Source of the DNA: Pteria penguin
Lineage: Eukaryota > Mollusca > Bivalvia > Pterioida > Pteriidae
Assembly (NCBI GenBank): GCA_035048485.1
Contig: CM068580.1
Location: 38,102,085 to 38,166,084, forward strand
Direction: 5' to 3'
DNA length: 64,000 nucleotides
Under the pieces are notes generated by a model. It saw only the letters and a program-made list of their open reading frames with translations, did no database searches and was not told where the DNA came from. The position numbers were made by a program, and so were the translations under genes. Within the stretch, counting starts at the first letter, position 1. The number at the start of each line of letters is the position of its first letter. Positions 37,644 through 49,249 of this stretch are shown one piece after another.

Positions 37644-38150
37644 ATGAATAGCCAATGGATTAAGGTTAATCTGCGAGGAACAGTTTTTGAAACGAAAATG
37701 GAAAAATTAAGTACATTTCCGAAATCTCGACTAGCTAATATGTCTACTTCAGATGAAAATTACGATGATGAAAACAAAGAATACAGGTTCGACAGAAATC
37801 CATCATTATTTCATTATGTGTTGGATGCATATGACGTGGGTGTGATGCATATACCCAAATATGTGTGTTCTAATGGCATGATGCAAGAATTGGAATTCTG
37901 GAAGATCGATAAAAGTTTTGTAGGAAAATGTTGTTTAAAAACATTGTATACCGACGACGACGATCTGCGGATTTACAATGAATACGAGACTGCTCTACAG
38001 GACACTTTACTGAGTAAGGACCACTGCACCCGTCACTCAGCTAAAGTCAGTAGTGAAGTCACGGATATAACGTCAGTAAATCGAAACATATCAAATCGCA
38101 TAAAAATTCATCAAATGCGGAATAAACCTTTTTCTTCAACGAGAGCTAAG
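37644..38150 (+). CDS. Kv gene B exon 1 (T1 domain)
   Basis: Starts MNSQWIKVNLRGT and ends SSTRAK at the donor GTAAGA (38151). The T1-to-S1 linker is Ser/Thr- and His-rich and longer than in genes A and C. Confidence 0.9.
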
Positions 38151-39099
38151 GTAAGAGACACAAGATAAGTTAATTGATTGTTAAATCCATTCAATTTAAA
38201 GTGACAATATTGAGCACTAAGTGATGATATTGAGCACTAATGTATATTACTCTTCCTTATTCCAGATTTATTTCGCAATGGTGATCATAAGCGTTGTTGT
38301 TTCCATCGTAATGTTTTCTCTCTCAACTCTTAATATCTGGAGGACTCCAAGGGAAAATAGCAAACGGGCCTTTGTAGAAATCAACTATGTACTCTCAATG
38401 CAAATGTCTACGAGGCAACATTTTACATTTGCCATAATTGATTCAGTCGCTAACACTGTTTTAGTAATAGATTTTATTCTCTCGGTCTATTCCAGTCCGA
38501 ATAGAATAAGGACGATTCGTAATCCATATAACATCATTGATCTGGTATTATTGTTGAGCATTTACATTTTAAATATATGTGACCAAATGGATATTGTTCC
38601 ATCTACGGCAACCCAGGCTAAATTTGTTGCTTTTGTAGCCGCCATGATTAACAGTTTTCGTGCATTACGTACTTTAAGAATTATGAACCTCAGTAAAGGT
38701 GGTATAGCATTGTATATGACTATTATATCTAATATTAATATTTTGGTCTTTTTCTTCTCGTCTTTTCTCGCCATTTGCATAATAGCTGCTACCGTAATGT
38801 TTTTCATTGAGCTTTACGGCACCAACCCCTTCCCTAGTGTGTACGCTTCCCTATGGTGGGCGGTAGTGACGTTGAGTACTGTTGGGTATGGTGACATAGT
38901 CCCTGATTCTGTTCTTGGTAAGGCATTTACAGTTGCCATAATTATGTTTGGGCTACTTGTTGCGGCCATTCCTTTTGTTATTGTTACCTCTGATTTTGGA
39001 AGTTATTATCAATGTTATATCAATCTTGTCAAACATTCAGAAGAGAACACTAAAGAAAAGAACAAGTTATCGAAAGAAGAAAAATACCATAATTCATAA
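37644..39099 (+). CDS. Kv gene B: six-TM voltage-gated K+ channel subunit, 446 aa
   Basis: Exons 37644-38150 and 38266-39099 join in phase 0 across a 115-bp intron. The T1 domain (residues 6-100) has FDRNPSLF and Zn ligands H69, C75, C96 and C97. S1 starts at residue 170. D228 and D238 replace the two S2 glutamates, and L235 stands at the charge-transfer aromatic. D261 is in S3. S4 has R301, R304 and R307 only, then NLSKG. The filter is TVGYGD (374-379), and S6 has IPFV, again lacking the second proline. Unlike genes A and C it has no NXT site in the S1-S2 loop, and its Lys/Glu-rich tail follows SDFGSYYQCY. It is the most divergent of the three. The start is the ATG at 37644, just before the first T1 strand; open codons upstream lack an ATG. 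Confidence 0.92.
38151..38265 (+). other. Kv gene B intron (115 bp) with a 20-bp tandem duplication
   Basis: GTAAGA donor and 'cttccttattccag' acceptor. 38201-38220 and 38221-38240 are near-identical copies ending 'atattgagcactaa'. Confidence 0.88.
38266..39099 (+). CDS. Kv gene B exon 2 (S1-S6 and tail)
   Basis: Starts IYFAMVIISV at S1 and ends KYHNS with TAA. AATAAA at 39259-39264 is a plausible poly(A) signal, 160 bases downstream. Confidence 0.92.
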   Translation: MYFAMVIISVVVSIVMFSLSTLNIWRTPRENSKRAFVEINYVLSMQMSTRQHFTFAIIDSVANTVLVIDFILSVYSSPNRIRTIRNPYNIIDLVLLLSIYILNICDQMDIVPSTATQAKFVAFVAAMINSFRALRTLRIMNLSKGGIALYMTIISNINILVFFFSSFLAICIIAATVMFFIELYGTNPFPSVYASLWWAVVTLSTVGYGDIVPDSVLGKAFTVAIIMFGLLVAAIPFVIVTSDFGSYYQCYINLVKHSEENTKEKNKLSKEEKYHNS

Positions 39100-39304
39100 A
39101 TATTTTGCGCCATAAAGCATGGTTGCTTTATTAAAAAATTTTAGATATGTGTACTGACACGAGTTATATTCCAAGATTTACAAGAAATTGTTAGTTACTT
39201 AGAAGCGTCTACTTCATGCACACCTTCTTGTTTAAATATATTTTGCTCATCATTTGATAATAAAATATGATTAGTATTATTTTCAGTTGGGATATTTCGC
39301 CGCA

Positions 39305-39790
39305 AGACGTGGCCCTATATGAATGATAGGGCCACAGTTCCTTACGTTGCGTAAACTTGTAATTTTGATAAACAGAATGTCCGGCACGATTCTACACATT
39401 TCAGAAGAAATGGAGCAAATATCAAACTTACATGTATATAAACCTGAAGGCTCCACACACATTTTTCCTCAACCTGTGCCAATTTACCGGTTTGTTTTGT
39501 TGTCTGAATCGTCCTCCGAGATGCAATTCCGCAAACGTGGGTATGATTCAGACTATCATATACAAACAAATTTGACACAGGTTGGGGGAAAATATGTGTA
39601 GAGCCTTCAAACGACAAATCGTGAGTTAGTTATTATTGCCGACCGTTAGCTTTATGTTTATATTTGTTTGATATTTGCTCCATTTCATGCTGAAATGCGT
39701 AGAATCGTGCCGGCCATTTCGTTTATCAATTGCAAGTTTACGCAACGTAAGGAAATGTGGCCTTATCATTCAATTGGGCCTCGAATTGCT
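39305..39790. repeat. ~490-bp foldback (long inverted-repeat) element
   Basis: The left arm (about 39305-39505) is mirrored by the right arm (about 39535-39790) over most of its length. Pairs include 'tccttacgttgcgtaaactt' with 'aagtttacgcaacgtaagga', 'ggcacgattctac' with 'gtagaatcgtgcc', and 'ggagcaaatatcaaac' with 'gtttgatatttgctcc'. The right arm has an extra ~50 bases near 39620-39665. Open frames on both strands come from this symmetry. It is probably a MITE-like foldback element, 190 bases after the Kv gene B poly(A) signal region. Confidence 0.85.
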
Positions 39791-39799
39791 GCTGGGAAA

Positions 39800-41035
39800 T
39801 CTGTGTGTTATTATTGCTATTATTATTTTTTTTTTGGAGGGGATCTTTTTATCGACATATATTTATGTATTATAATTATTGAATATATGTCGATAAAATA
39901 GAAAAATGAGGGATGTTACTTAACCAATGCTATGCATTACTTTAAACATGAATCAGTTCTATATGATAATACATAAATTGTCGAAATGCGCATATGGTGC
40001 ACAAAATTTAATGATATATATGCTCTATTTTCATTATAATCACTAGGCCGGTGGCACTGCCACCTTCCATCTTTCATATTGATATTAATTATACTCTCTT
40101 GCTCTGTTTCCATCTCAAGTCGATGCCTCAACTGCATTACCCTTTAATGTTTATTATTATTATTTTTTTTCATTTTTATTTTTTATTTTATTTTATTTTT
40201 TTATTATCATTATTATTATTTTTTTTTTATTATTTTTTTTTTTTTGGCGACTTTCTATGACTTTATTGTTTGCTTTTCTCTCTGTGATGACCTGTCATGC
40301 GACTGAGTCAGATGTCTTTATGGTTTCTGTTTTTTCTTCTTCTTCTTCTTTGTTTTTTTTGTTTTACCTTTCACCTTTCCAATTTTTTCTGGGGATGGGG
40401 GTAGGGGGAGTTGGAGTTGATCTCTTTTTTTAATGTTCTGAAGCAGTAGATTAAAGAGGTAGGACGTTCCCCGTTCCGCTGGGTAGCCACGCTTACCAAA
40501 TCATTTTCAGTCTTCTTAATTTAATTTTATGTTTAAAGTTAAAATAATGATAGAGAGCAATTATAATCAGGCGCAGATATCTTTCTTAATCAAGAGTATA
40601 AAAATTTTATCATGAAATTAAATTAAATGTTTTCATTAGAAATTTTACATCGTTTTGGAGAAAGCTGCACTAATGAGAAATTTGTATGCAGACTACATGT
40701 TAACGTATAAATTTGATAAAGATATTTGGGTCCCGACTTCTTCTTCTTCTTCTTCTTTTTCTTCTTCTTCTTCTTCTCTCACTCTCTTTTTTGATTCGAC
40801 AATATTTGAAATTAACGCTTATTCTGAAATACAATGCATTATATATTTCATGTGCAATGTATGTGTTAAATATATACATAATGAATATAGTGAATTATAT
40901 CATAGAAACTATACCTTTATATTGCAATATATATCATCGATGTAAATTCTGATTCGGTTTCTTTCATTAAAAGTAAACATAAGACATCAAATTGGTTTGT
41001 TTGTTTCACAGTTTAGTGAAATAATTCAGACTGGT
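39800..41035. other. Non-coding; low-complexity T-rich and TTC tracts
   Basis: A T-rich stretch covers 40140-40245, and (TTC)n occurs at about 40331-40350 and 40737-40776. The open frames here are low complexity or otherwise unsupported, so not genes. Confidence 0.6.
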
Positions 41036-41039
41036 GGGT

Positions 41040-41708
41040 AAGAAAAAGATGAGTTACTGGCTCAGTTATGTGGCAGAAGTCACCATGGAGCTATACAATA
41101 CATGAATATAACTAATATACTAGCACATATAACACATTACAAAAATATTTGATTGTAGTGCAATTACGATACCGACTTAGGACGGTCATTTAATTTGACA
41201 AAAGCCAAACTAATGCTGTGGTTAACCGATTTACGTAACAACGTAACAGCGGAACAATCAAAGGACGTACATTTAAAAGTTTAAACATAATCCTCCATAT
41301 AAAGAACAAGGGTCAACAGGTATCGCATATTAAGAGGTCATAAAAATATAAACACATAATGATATAAAAATATATGCGACATCAACATGATAAACCGTGC
41401 TCTGCCAGTCTGAAAGCGAGCTAAGACCCTAGATCTGTAGGAGTCCCGACTAACAGTCAGAGGGGACGAGGTTCAGGACCATGTCTCCTCTGAAAGAGGT
41501 TTGGACAAGGCCCGTCATATAGTCCCCACCGCCCTGTTAGTCAGCGTGCAACGTTCAAGTAAAGGTCTGCATAAGGCTGTAGAGGGGCCAAATACAAGAC
41601 CTATAGTCTTCTTGATGATCTCAATGTCATATTGTCTATTTAGAAGACGTTTGACTTTTATTACATGATAAAATAACGTTATCGGAGCCTTTTACTTTCC
41701 TTAGTTTA
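41040..41708 (-). mobile_element. Penelope-like element 3' tail copy
   Basis: Runs parallel to 34050-34730, from 'gagttactggctcagttatg' to 'cttttactttccttagttta'. It contains the last RT-side codons and the tail only, so it is a severely 5'-truncated copy. Confidence 0.8.
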
Positions 41709-43050
41709 TGATAATAATTTGTAATGAGCAAAAATGCAGTCAACTATATGAGGACAGCTGTAGCAGAACACCTCACATATATTTATGGGCTTCATACATC
41801 GAAAGTCAAGATAAAAAAGAATGATCGCCGATAAAGGCGGCTTGAATGTTTTCCTCCCTGACATAAAAATATAAAAATAAAGAAATTATATTTATGAATA
41901 TCTATTGAAAAGGTATTCAATTGGAAAAAGGATTTCATTTCAAAGTCAAATACTACTTTAAAAAGTAAAAACTTGTATTATTTATGTTTGTACAGTATTT
42001 GGTCTAATTATGTCCACCATGTTTTATATTCAAGGCCCACGATTGCCGAGTAAAGAGGCATAACGAACATCTCAAAGCATTTTGCGATAACACGTTTACA
42101 CTGGAACAAAATCTACAAGACCATACAATTACTCCCAACACCACTTTCTCATGCGTACCGCGATTCTATATAGCGATGCTATGAGAAAGGTGGCATTTAA
42201 AATAACTGTGGGGCCTTATGACAAAAGCGAAAAAGTACGTGATCGACAAAAATAATGTGATAATTTTATGGCTTAACCTCTACACAACCTTACTGAGATT
42301 TGATCACAGTTTCAAAAGCTGGTGAATTTTGAATCTCACCTCAATAGTCACTTCTTGTGTACTGATAGTTCCCGAGGGCATCATAAGGGTAGTTATAAGT
42401 GCTTTTGTACTGACGCGAAATATGTCCATAAAATATTTAGTAATGAGATTTTGTAAATCATTCTAAAACTATGCATAGCTCTGTCATAAGATTGGTTGTT
42501 TGGCTCACGTTTTCGGCCACTTTGGTTTTAACACTGCTCTTCAAATATTTTATATCATTAGAATTCCAATCACTCGGCATTAAGCATTACTGAAGAGACA
42601 AGTTATCTAAATGCGCATCTGGTTAACAAAATATTACCTATATACGTTCCAACATTTATTAAAGAATTTTGCAGCTACAAGCAAATCTGCTGTTTTGATT
42701 ATTATATTAATTTGGCATTGATTTAACTTCATTTTCATCTGCATACGATTTTTCAATAGAAATATTGGTGTCATATTCGACTAATCAAATTCCATTTCAT
42801 TATTAATTTAGCACTTTTCTTTACCACTTTCATGACAACTCATACACAAGATAAGGCAGAGCATATACAAGGATGAAGGCCTATTTTTAATTTGAGTATA
42901 AGAAGTTAATCGTACAAAGATATATCAAGAAATTACTTAGTGTGTCATAAGTGCTTTGCTACACGGAAAATCGTCCTTGCATGATACAAAGTTAATATGT
43001 AAGGAGCGCATAAAGAGGAAATTGTTTATGGAATAAACCAAATGAAGGGG
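41709..43050. other. No gene seen
   Basis: AT-rich sequence without recognisable frames or strong repeats. Confidence 0.4.
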
Positions 43051-43206
43051 CAGTGGCGGATTTAGAGGGGATGGGGGCGGAGCCCCCCCCCCCCTTTTTG
43101 GTCACATATTCATTAGTAAAAATCCAGATTTTGCACCGAAAATGGTTCAGAAGTTTGGCTAATACCCATTTGGGCCCCCTTTTCGGAAATCCTGGATCCG
43201 CCACTG
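43051..43206. mobile_element. hAT-like MITE (156 bp)
   Basis: The left end CAGTGGCGGATTTAG and right end CTGGATCCGCCACTG form TIRs of the CAGTGGCGGATCCAG type widespread in animal hAT MITEs. Inside are a C run (13 or so) and 'ccccttttcgg'. A clear 8-bp target duplication is not visible; the flanks are both G-rich. Confidence 0.7.
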
Positions 43207-43209
43207 AGG

Positions 43210-44019
43210 GGGTCCCACTATATAAAAGGAGGACGGCGGTGGTGATAAGGTTGAAACACTTAAATAATAGAAAAGAAGAGCTATTATATATCTCATTGTC
43301 CGAGAGAAAACCACTATTTAGTCAGTTTTTCGGAAGGGGCTGCTAGGTGGAAAGTCTGACATACAATACGCATATACAACCGCAATAACAATCAATGAAT
43401 ATTCACTGGTAATGTACTTCTACAATTCTGAAACATAAATGAAAAACTACCTTCAAATATTGGAGCACAGGTATTCGACAATTCACTCTGATCTTAGCCA
43501 AGAAATTTATTGCGACCTTAAAAATTAAATAGTGTATGCCAGAAAAAATACGTTTTTAAAAGAAAATAAGTGTCATTTATTTATGTTAAAAGCGGCAGAT
43601 GTTCAAATCTATATTCGTTTTTAAGCAGAACAATTTTGCTCTCCAATTCAAATACTGATGTCAATATGTTTGCACACTTGAGTCTTTATTCCAAATCTGA
43701 CGACATTAAAAATGAAATAACTAAAATGTAAGACGAAGCAATAATTTCGTATCATTATAAAAGCTCATTAGCTATTTAAAATTTGCAGTGAACACAGTGA
43801 ATTATACAGCTGTACATAGTAAACTATCGACAGCACTATAGCATTAATTAAACCAGACTAATGAAAATGGAAATGGGGCTCCACTTTCCATTAAATCGAT
43901 CTATAAATTAAAAGAATACTATAGTTCTGAAGAATATTAGCAGCTTATTAGATGATAAGACGCAGGAGAAGAACAAATCTGTGATTACAATTCCATGTGA
44001 GTATCACACGCTTCTAGAA
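43210..44019. other. 5' flank of Kv gene C
   Basis: TATAAAAG at 43756-43763, 257 bases before the ATG, is a candidate TATA box shared as an octamer with Kv gene A. No other gene. Confidence 0.4.
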
Positions 44020-44505
44020 ATGTTTATTAATATCAACCTGCGAGGAACAGTTTTTACAACAGATGATGAAAACTTCAAGACTTTTCCTGATTCACGACTT
44101 GCGAATTTATCATTCACCGACTCCAACTATGATTTTGATAAAGATGAATATTATTTCGACAGAAATCCAATTCTGTTTAACTTTATCCTGGACTTGTACA
44201 CGAATGGGGACTTGCATATTCCTAAAAACATTTGCTCCACTATTATCAAGAGGGAATTACAATTTTGGAACCTTTCTTACGGGACCTTTGGTAAATGCTG
44301 CCTACGCACAGTATACGCCGATGAAGAAGATTTGCGAATATACGGTGAGTACGAAAAGATGGTAAAACAACATTCACTAGAAGAGGTTATGAACGTCACT
44401 GCAGTATCTCCTACTACAAGTAACGATAAAACTCGAACAATTAAACCCTTAAGAGAAAAGATTCTCTACATGCTGATGTATCCGTATTCATCCATATCTG
44501 CGAAG
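44020..44505 (+). CDS. Kv gene C exon 1 (T1 domain)
   Basis: Ends YSSISAK at donor GTAAGA (44506). The frame continues through the donor to 44580, which is intronic. Confidence 0.9.
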
Positions 44506-45963
44506 GTAAGACTTAAAAGTTTTAAGCTAAAATCAAACGAATGCGGCATGCTATTGATTGTTCTTATATATGCCTTTTAAATTTATTTATTTATTTATTT
44601 ATTTATTTATTCATTTATTTGTTTGTTTGTTTTATTTTCATTACATTTTAAGCTGCTATCAGAATGGATTCTGTCACCCCAAACAAAGCTGAATCAGATT
44701 TTGATCGATGTAGAACACGAAAAAAACTTAAACTATGTTAGTGTGATACTGACATAAGCGTTCGAAGATATATATTCATGAGCAGGTGGTGAGAAAAAGT
44801 ACCAGGAAAAGAGTACTTACAATTATAAATAAAATGTTACGATACCCAGCAGTAGCTAATAAACAGATCTATTACACTAAACAAAATAGAGATAGTTTCA
44901 ATCACATACCCATGGAAGCACCAGATGTGGGAACAGGTACCACGGAGGAGTAAGCATTCCCTGCTGACTGATCAGTTACCGAGCGTAGCAAAATCTTTCT
45001 AATATTGTAATAAAGTTATTGAAACCTATTCATATCATTAAATAAATATAATTGAACTTTGAATTGTAGTTAAACAAGCGTGCAGATAGCAACATGTACC
45101 GACATTTTTTTTTTCATTTATAGATCTACTTCGGAGTGATCGTTACAAGTGTGTTATTGTCTATTGCGGTGTTTGCAATGGAGACATTAGAAACTTTCCG
45201 AGTACCAAGACTATATGGAGAATCTTTTCATATCAACATTACAAATCCTAAACTATTGATGTATGCCTCAACCCGTCCACATTCTGCAGTGTTGGTACTG
45301 GATATGTTGTCGAATACCGTGCTGGTGTTTGATTATGTAATTATAGTGTACGCTAGCCGGGATCGAGTGAAAGTTTTGAGTAATATATTCCGAATCTTAG
45401 ATATCGTATCTCTAGTGTCCGTCTATATTTTAAATTTACTTGATATAATAGAGTACCACACAGGAGATACTTCAGAAAATGAACTTCGTGTTCTCTCTGC
45501 ACTTATTGGTGTGGTTTATTGTTTCCGAATCATTCGAGTCCTGCGCCTACTTGGGCATACTCAGGGAATGATTGCTCTTTATGCTACATTTATTGCAAAT
45601 GCGTCTGTCATCATATTTTTCTTGGCTGCTTTTATGACAATAAGTTTTCTTTCTGCTGCTATGATATACCAAACTGAAATCTGGTCAACGGAGAATTTTG
45701 CGAACTTCTTTTCTTGTTTGTGGTGGGCAGTGGTAACACTTAGTAGTGTAGGGTATGGTGACATGGTTCCTGCATCTACTGCCGGACAGGTTATTACTGT
45801 ACTCATCATTGTTGTCGGTTTATTGTTGATAGCTATACCTTTTGTACTGATCACTTCTAATTATGGAAATTATTACAGCTGCTTTGAAAATATTAAGAGG
45901 CAAAAGAAATTAATCGATGAATTTAATTCAAACAATAATGATAGGATTCAGTGCGAAGAATAG
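44020..45963 (+). CDS. Kv gene C: six-TM voltage-gated K+ channel subunit, 441 aa
   Basis: Exons 44020-44505 and 45124-45963 join in phase 0. T1 (residues 3-100) has YFDRNPILF and Zn ligands H66, C72, C93 and C94, followed by CLRTVYADEEDLRIY, which gene A shares. S1 starts at residue 163, and N200 (NIT) may be glycosylated. D222 and D232 replace the S2 glutamates, with L229 at the charge-transfer aromatic and D255 in S3. S4 carries R297, R300 and R303; Gln replaces the following Lys (GHTQG). The filter reads S370-V-G-Y-G-D, with Ser for the near-universal Thr of TVGYG. S6 has IPFV. It is clearly the closest relative of gene A (IYQTEIWS, NYGNYY-CFENI). The ATG at 44020 begins MFININLRGT; in-frame codons back to 43981 are open but have no ATG. 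Confidence 0.92.
44506..45123 (+). other. Kv gene C intron (618 bp)
   Basis: GTAAGA..'tttttttttcatttatag'. Contains an (ATTT)n microsatellite at about 44582-44622 that drifts into (GTTT)n. Confidence 0.85.
44582..44632. repeat. (ATTT)n/(GTTT)n microsatellite
   Basis: About eight ATTT units with one C interruption, then GTTT units, inside the Kv gene C intron. Confidence 0.9.
45124..45963 (+). CDS. Kv gene C exon 2 (S1-S6 and tail)
   Basis: Starts IYFGVIVTSV right after the acceptor and ends RIQCEE with TAG. AATAAA signals lie near 46395. Confidence 0.92.
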   Translation: MYFGVIVTSVLLSIAVFAMETLETFRVPRLYGESFHINITNPKLLMYASTRPHSAVLVLDMLSNTVLVFDYVIIVYASRDRVKVLSNIFRILDIVSLVSVYILNLLDIIEYHTGDTSENELRVLSALIGVVYCFRIIRVLRLLGHTQGMIALYATFIANASVIIFFLAAFMTISFLSAAMIYQTEIWSTENFANFFSCLWWAVVTLSSVGYGDMVPASTAGQVITVLIIVVGLLLIAIPFVLITSNYGNYYSCFENIKRQKKLIDEFNSNNNDRIQCEE

Positions 45964-47220
45964 ACATAACACGTATTTTATACTTGTTTTTATTTGAATG
46001 TACATACTGTAAGATTGAATTATTCGTTTTATATTTACATCAAGTCTTTCATATGTCTTTTTAAACATTACGTGCAATTCAGTTTATTAATATCATATAT
46101 CATAATTCATGTCATAAAATGTTTTCAATTAAACTAATAATTGTATTGTATCAGTAACAAGGGTGTTCAATATTACAATGTGAATGCTATCTTAAAGTAA
46201 ATGTGTTGTTAAATTCTCAAGTGGTTTTAATGAAGTTTAGAACACATGTTACATATTAGCATTATGATGGTGTATATCATGTTGTAATAGGTATACAAAT
46301 TGTCAATCAATATACACTGAGTATACTATTTCGTATCGGATGAAGTGAGTCATATAACTTCTGTATATGTATCTGAAACGTGAATATACTAGGAAATAAA
46401 TATCTAAGTAATAAATGTCCTTATATTCACTTTATTCTTCAAACTTGAAATAAATGTAAATAACCTTCATTTTATATGCATAATACTTATGTTTTCCGTG
46501 TTACATTTCCTTCGTTGTTGTTATTTGTAGTTCCAGCCGGACTTTAGATAAGTAATTTTTTTTTCTTTCTTGGAGTATTAGATTTCATACATAGATACTT
46601 TCGTACAAATGAACCATATCTCTTATTTTTACTGATAAAGTCTCGCACGAGATACGGCTTTCAGATCTTTCTTGAACATAAAAAGCTAAGGTTGTGGTTT
46701 GTGGTGCATTACAATTTTGAAATGGCTCATTTGTATAAATATCCACGTATTTTAGCCAGTGTAAACACTTTTAAAATTTTATGTTGAACATCTTTGTTGT
46801 ACAAACATATGTATCTGATTTACCTTACTTTAATATTTGTTTTTGATGTAAACTGCTTCGTAAATGTGAATAATTGATCATACACGAACCACTGAATAAA
46901 CAATATGACTGGAAATGGTGTCAACTCAGACAAAATGAAACGCATTAATTTCATTTACTTTTATTATTTCACCTCATCTTTTGAACCTTCTTTCAAGAGT
47001 CATCAGTATCCAGTTTGATGTGTTGACCGACATCTCATCCACTTTTATTTCATGTCTAAAATTAATGTTTTACTTGAATCTTGTTTTTCTATATACGACC
47101 ATTATTCAATTTATTCTGTGATAACACCTGTCCGATGCAACGAACAGAAATTGAGAACTTTGCAAATGAACAAAAAAAACCCAAACAAACAAATTAAAAA
47201 AAAAAAAACCCCAAAACACA
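45964..47220. other. 3' flank of Kv gene C; no further gene
   Basis: AT-rich; several AATAAA near 46395-46415. No frame with family resemblance. Confidence 0.4.
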
Positions 47221-47290
47221 CGAAGCAGTGAAGGACCCTTAACATGCCAAGCCTACCGTGGAACGAAGTCTGGCTTTTTACTGCCTCAAC
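47221..47290 (-). repeat. SINE fragment
   Basis: 'cgaagcagtgaaggaccctt' and 'gccaagcctaccgtgg' match, in reverse, the core of the SINE at 15630-15902. The head and tail are missing. Confidence 0.6.
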
Positions 47291-47434
47291 TAATAAAGTT
47301 ATAATACCGACAGGCCGACTTTAATACGAACACTTGCGTCACGAGCTTATCACCTTATCCGTTGAATAACACCGAATCTACTAGAAAATAAAACTACATA
47401 TTCATATGTAGAAGCACATCAACACGACATGCCC

Positions 47435-47845
47435 GTCTCGCAAAACTTTTACATCTCTGTACTAAAGTGTTATCTTTGTACTAAAGAGTTACTCATCAAA
47501 TGCAGTTGATGACAAGAAAAATAACTCTCCAGGGATGTAAATACAGATTTTCTTTTATTATCGGATTAGTTTCAATATCTTTGCTTTATTCGAGGGATTA
47601 TGTATCCAATACATTTTATTTCAAATATAAAGAGAAACTGTCCGCCATAAAAGAAAATTTTCAGTAATGTTTGTTTTTGCTTATATGTTTGAAACAGTCA
47701 ATCAAGGAAGTTGAAAAAACTTCAAATTTTCATTTGGTAAACACATCAGACGTCACTATGAGTCTATAATAGACCATAAGAAGAAATTTGTTCAGTTTTG
47801 AAGCAAACCTATCCTAAAACTGAATAAGTACGATATGACATTTAG
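47435..47845 (-). repeat. Unclassified ~410-bp repeat, copy 2 (mate of 16795-17225)
   Basis: Inverted relative to copy 1, with the same block order. Both copies include 'gatgacaagaaa', 'ggatacat/ggattatgtatccaatac' and 'tcctaaaactgaataagta' in one orientation or the other. Confidence 0.7.
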
Positions 47846-48414
47846 ACTTTAAATAAAATATTCAGAATTGGATAAACTTGTTACTTGTTGTTGGAAAAAG
47901 ACTATTGGATATAACTTTCGAACATGTAATACAATTAATTTTATTTCTATTTCATAATGATAATGATAAGTGGATAAAAAAATAATAATCCACCTTATTT
48001 TATCTAGACGCCTTAATGCCATTCTGTCGTGTAGCCTTCGCGACTACTTTTCATATTACTGTTAAGACTGTACCACATTTTTGTCTCACACTGGACAAGC
48101 CTATACAACACCAGTGATGACTGCGAGAAAATAATTAGTTTAAAATGTGACATCTCCATCTCGCTAGCCTCTTGGTGATACTGTAACAAGATAGATATAT
48201 AACAAAAATTAGTTTGAAATGATACATTACAATCACATTTTATGAACTATTAACAGTATGTAACATCAACAGATCACGCCGTAAAGTGAAAAATGTAACG
48301 CTTATGTTGTTCGTGTAACGTCAAAAGGATGTTGACAGATATGTGAAAAGAATCCTAAATCTTTTCTATGTAGAAAAGAATACTCGGAAACTATTCGTTT
48401 TTATGTTCCCGCAA

Positions 48415-49240
48415 AGTTTGAGGGATATATAGAAATAACCCTGTCCGTCTTTCTGTCCGTCTGTCTGTCTGTCTGTATGTTTGTATGTATGTCCGTCTTT
48501 CTGTCTGCCTGTCTGTCTATGAATTTTGTCCATGCTATGATTTCTTCATTTTCCTTTGGAAGGTGATAGCATTTTACACAATTGTTGTCCATGAAACAAG
48601 TTTGTATCATGACCTTGAAACAAGGACATATCTACAAGGCAAATGTCACAGTGCACACATAGCCAAAATTCTTGTCCGGGTCATAACTTCCTTCTGTTAT
48701 CTTGCAGGGTGATTATATTTTATACAATTGTTGTCCATAACTCAGGGGTGTTTCATGAACTTGTTATGACTACAAGCTAAAGGTCACAGTGCTTACATCT
48801 GGTCTGGGCGGTTACTTTTTCCTATTACGTTAGCGTAAAATTATATTTCACCAAATTGTTGTCCCTGATCCAAAGGTGTGTCATGACGTTGAACCAAGTT
48901 GATATCTACAAGGTCAATGTCATATTGCACACTTAGCAAGAATTCTTGTTCGAGCCATAACTTCTTCCTGTTAAATTGCAGGGAAATCATATTTTACACA
49001 ATTCTTGTCGATGACCCAAGAGTGTGACATGACTTTGAACTAAGGTCATATCTACAAAGTCAAGGTCACAATGCTTACATAGCAAGAATTTTTATCCAGA
49101 ATATAACTTCTTCCCTTCATGTTGGAGGGAGATAATCTTTCACACAACTGTTGTCCGTGACCCAAGGGTGTATCATGACCTTTAACCAAGGTCATATCTA
49201 CAAAGTTAAAGTCAGAGTAAACACATAACAGAATTCTTGT
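48415..49240 (+). repeat. Array of ~165-bp tandem-type repeat units with a (GTCT)n leader
   Basis: It opens with a 'tgtccgtctgtctgtctgtc' run at 48441-48520. Five or so diverged units follow, each with 'cataacttcttcc', 'ttttacacaattgttgtcc', 'tgaccttgaac.aaggtcat' and 'tctacaaggtcaaggtcaca'. It belongs to the same repeat class as 14165-14560 and 57025-57400. Confidence 0.7.
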
Positions 49241-49249
49241 TTTCATTTT

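Noticed and set aside
39323..39901. Frames on both strands that resemble each other
   Set aside because: They are the two arms of the foldback element read in opposite directions.
43981..44019. Upstream extension of Kv gene C N-terminus
   Set aside because: In-frame codons are open but without ATG; the ATG at 44020 begins exactly at the first T1 strand, as in gene A.
48401..48712. Thr/Asp/Arg-rich frame
   Set aside because: Product of the (GTCT)n leader of the tandem-type repeat.
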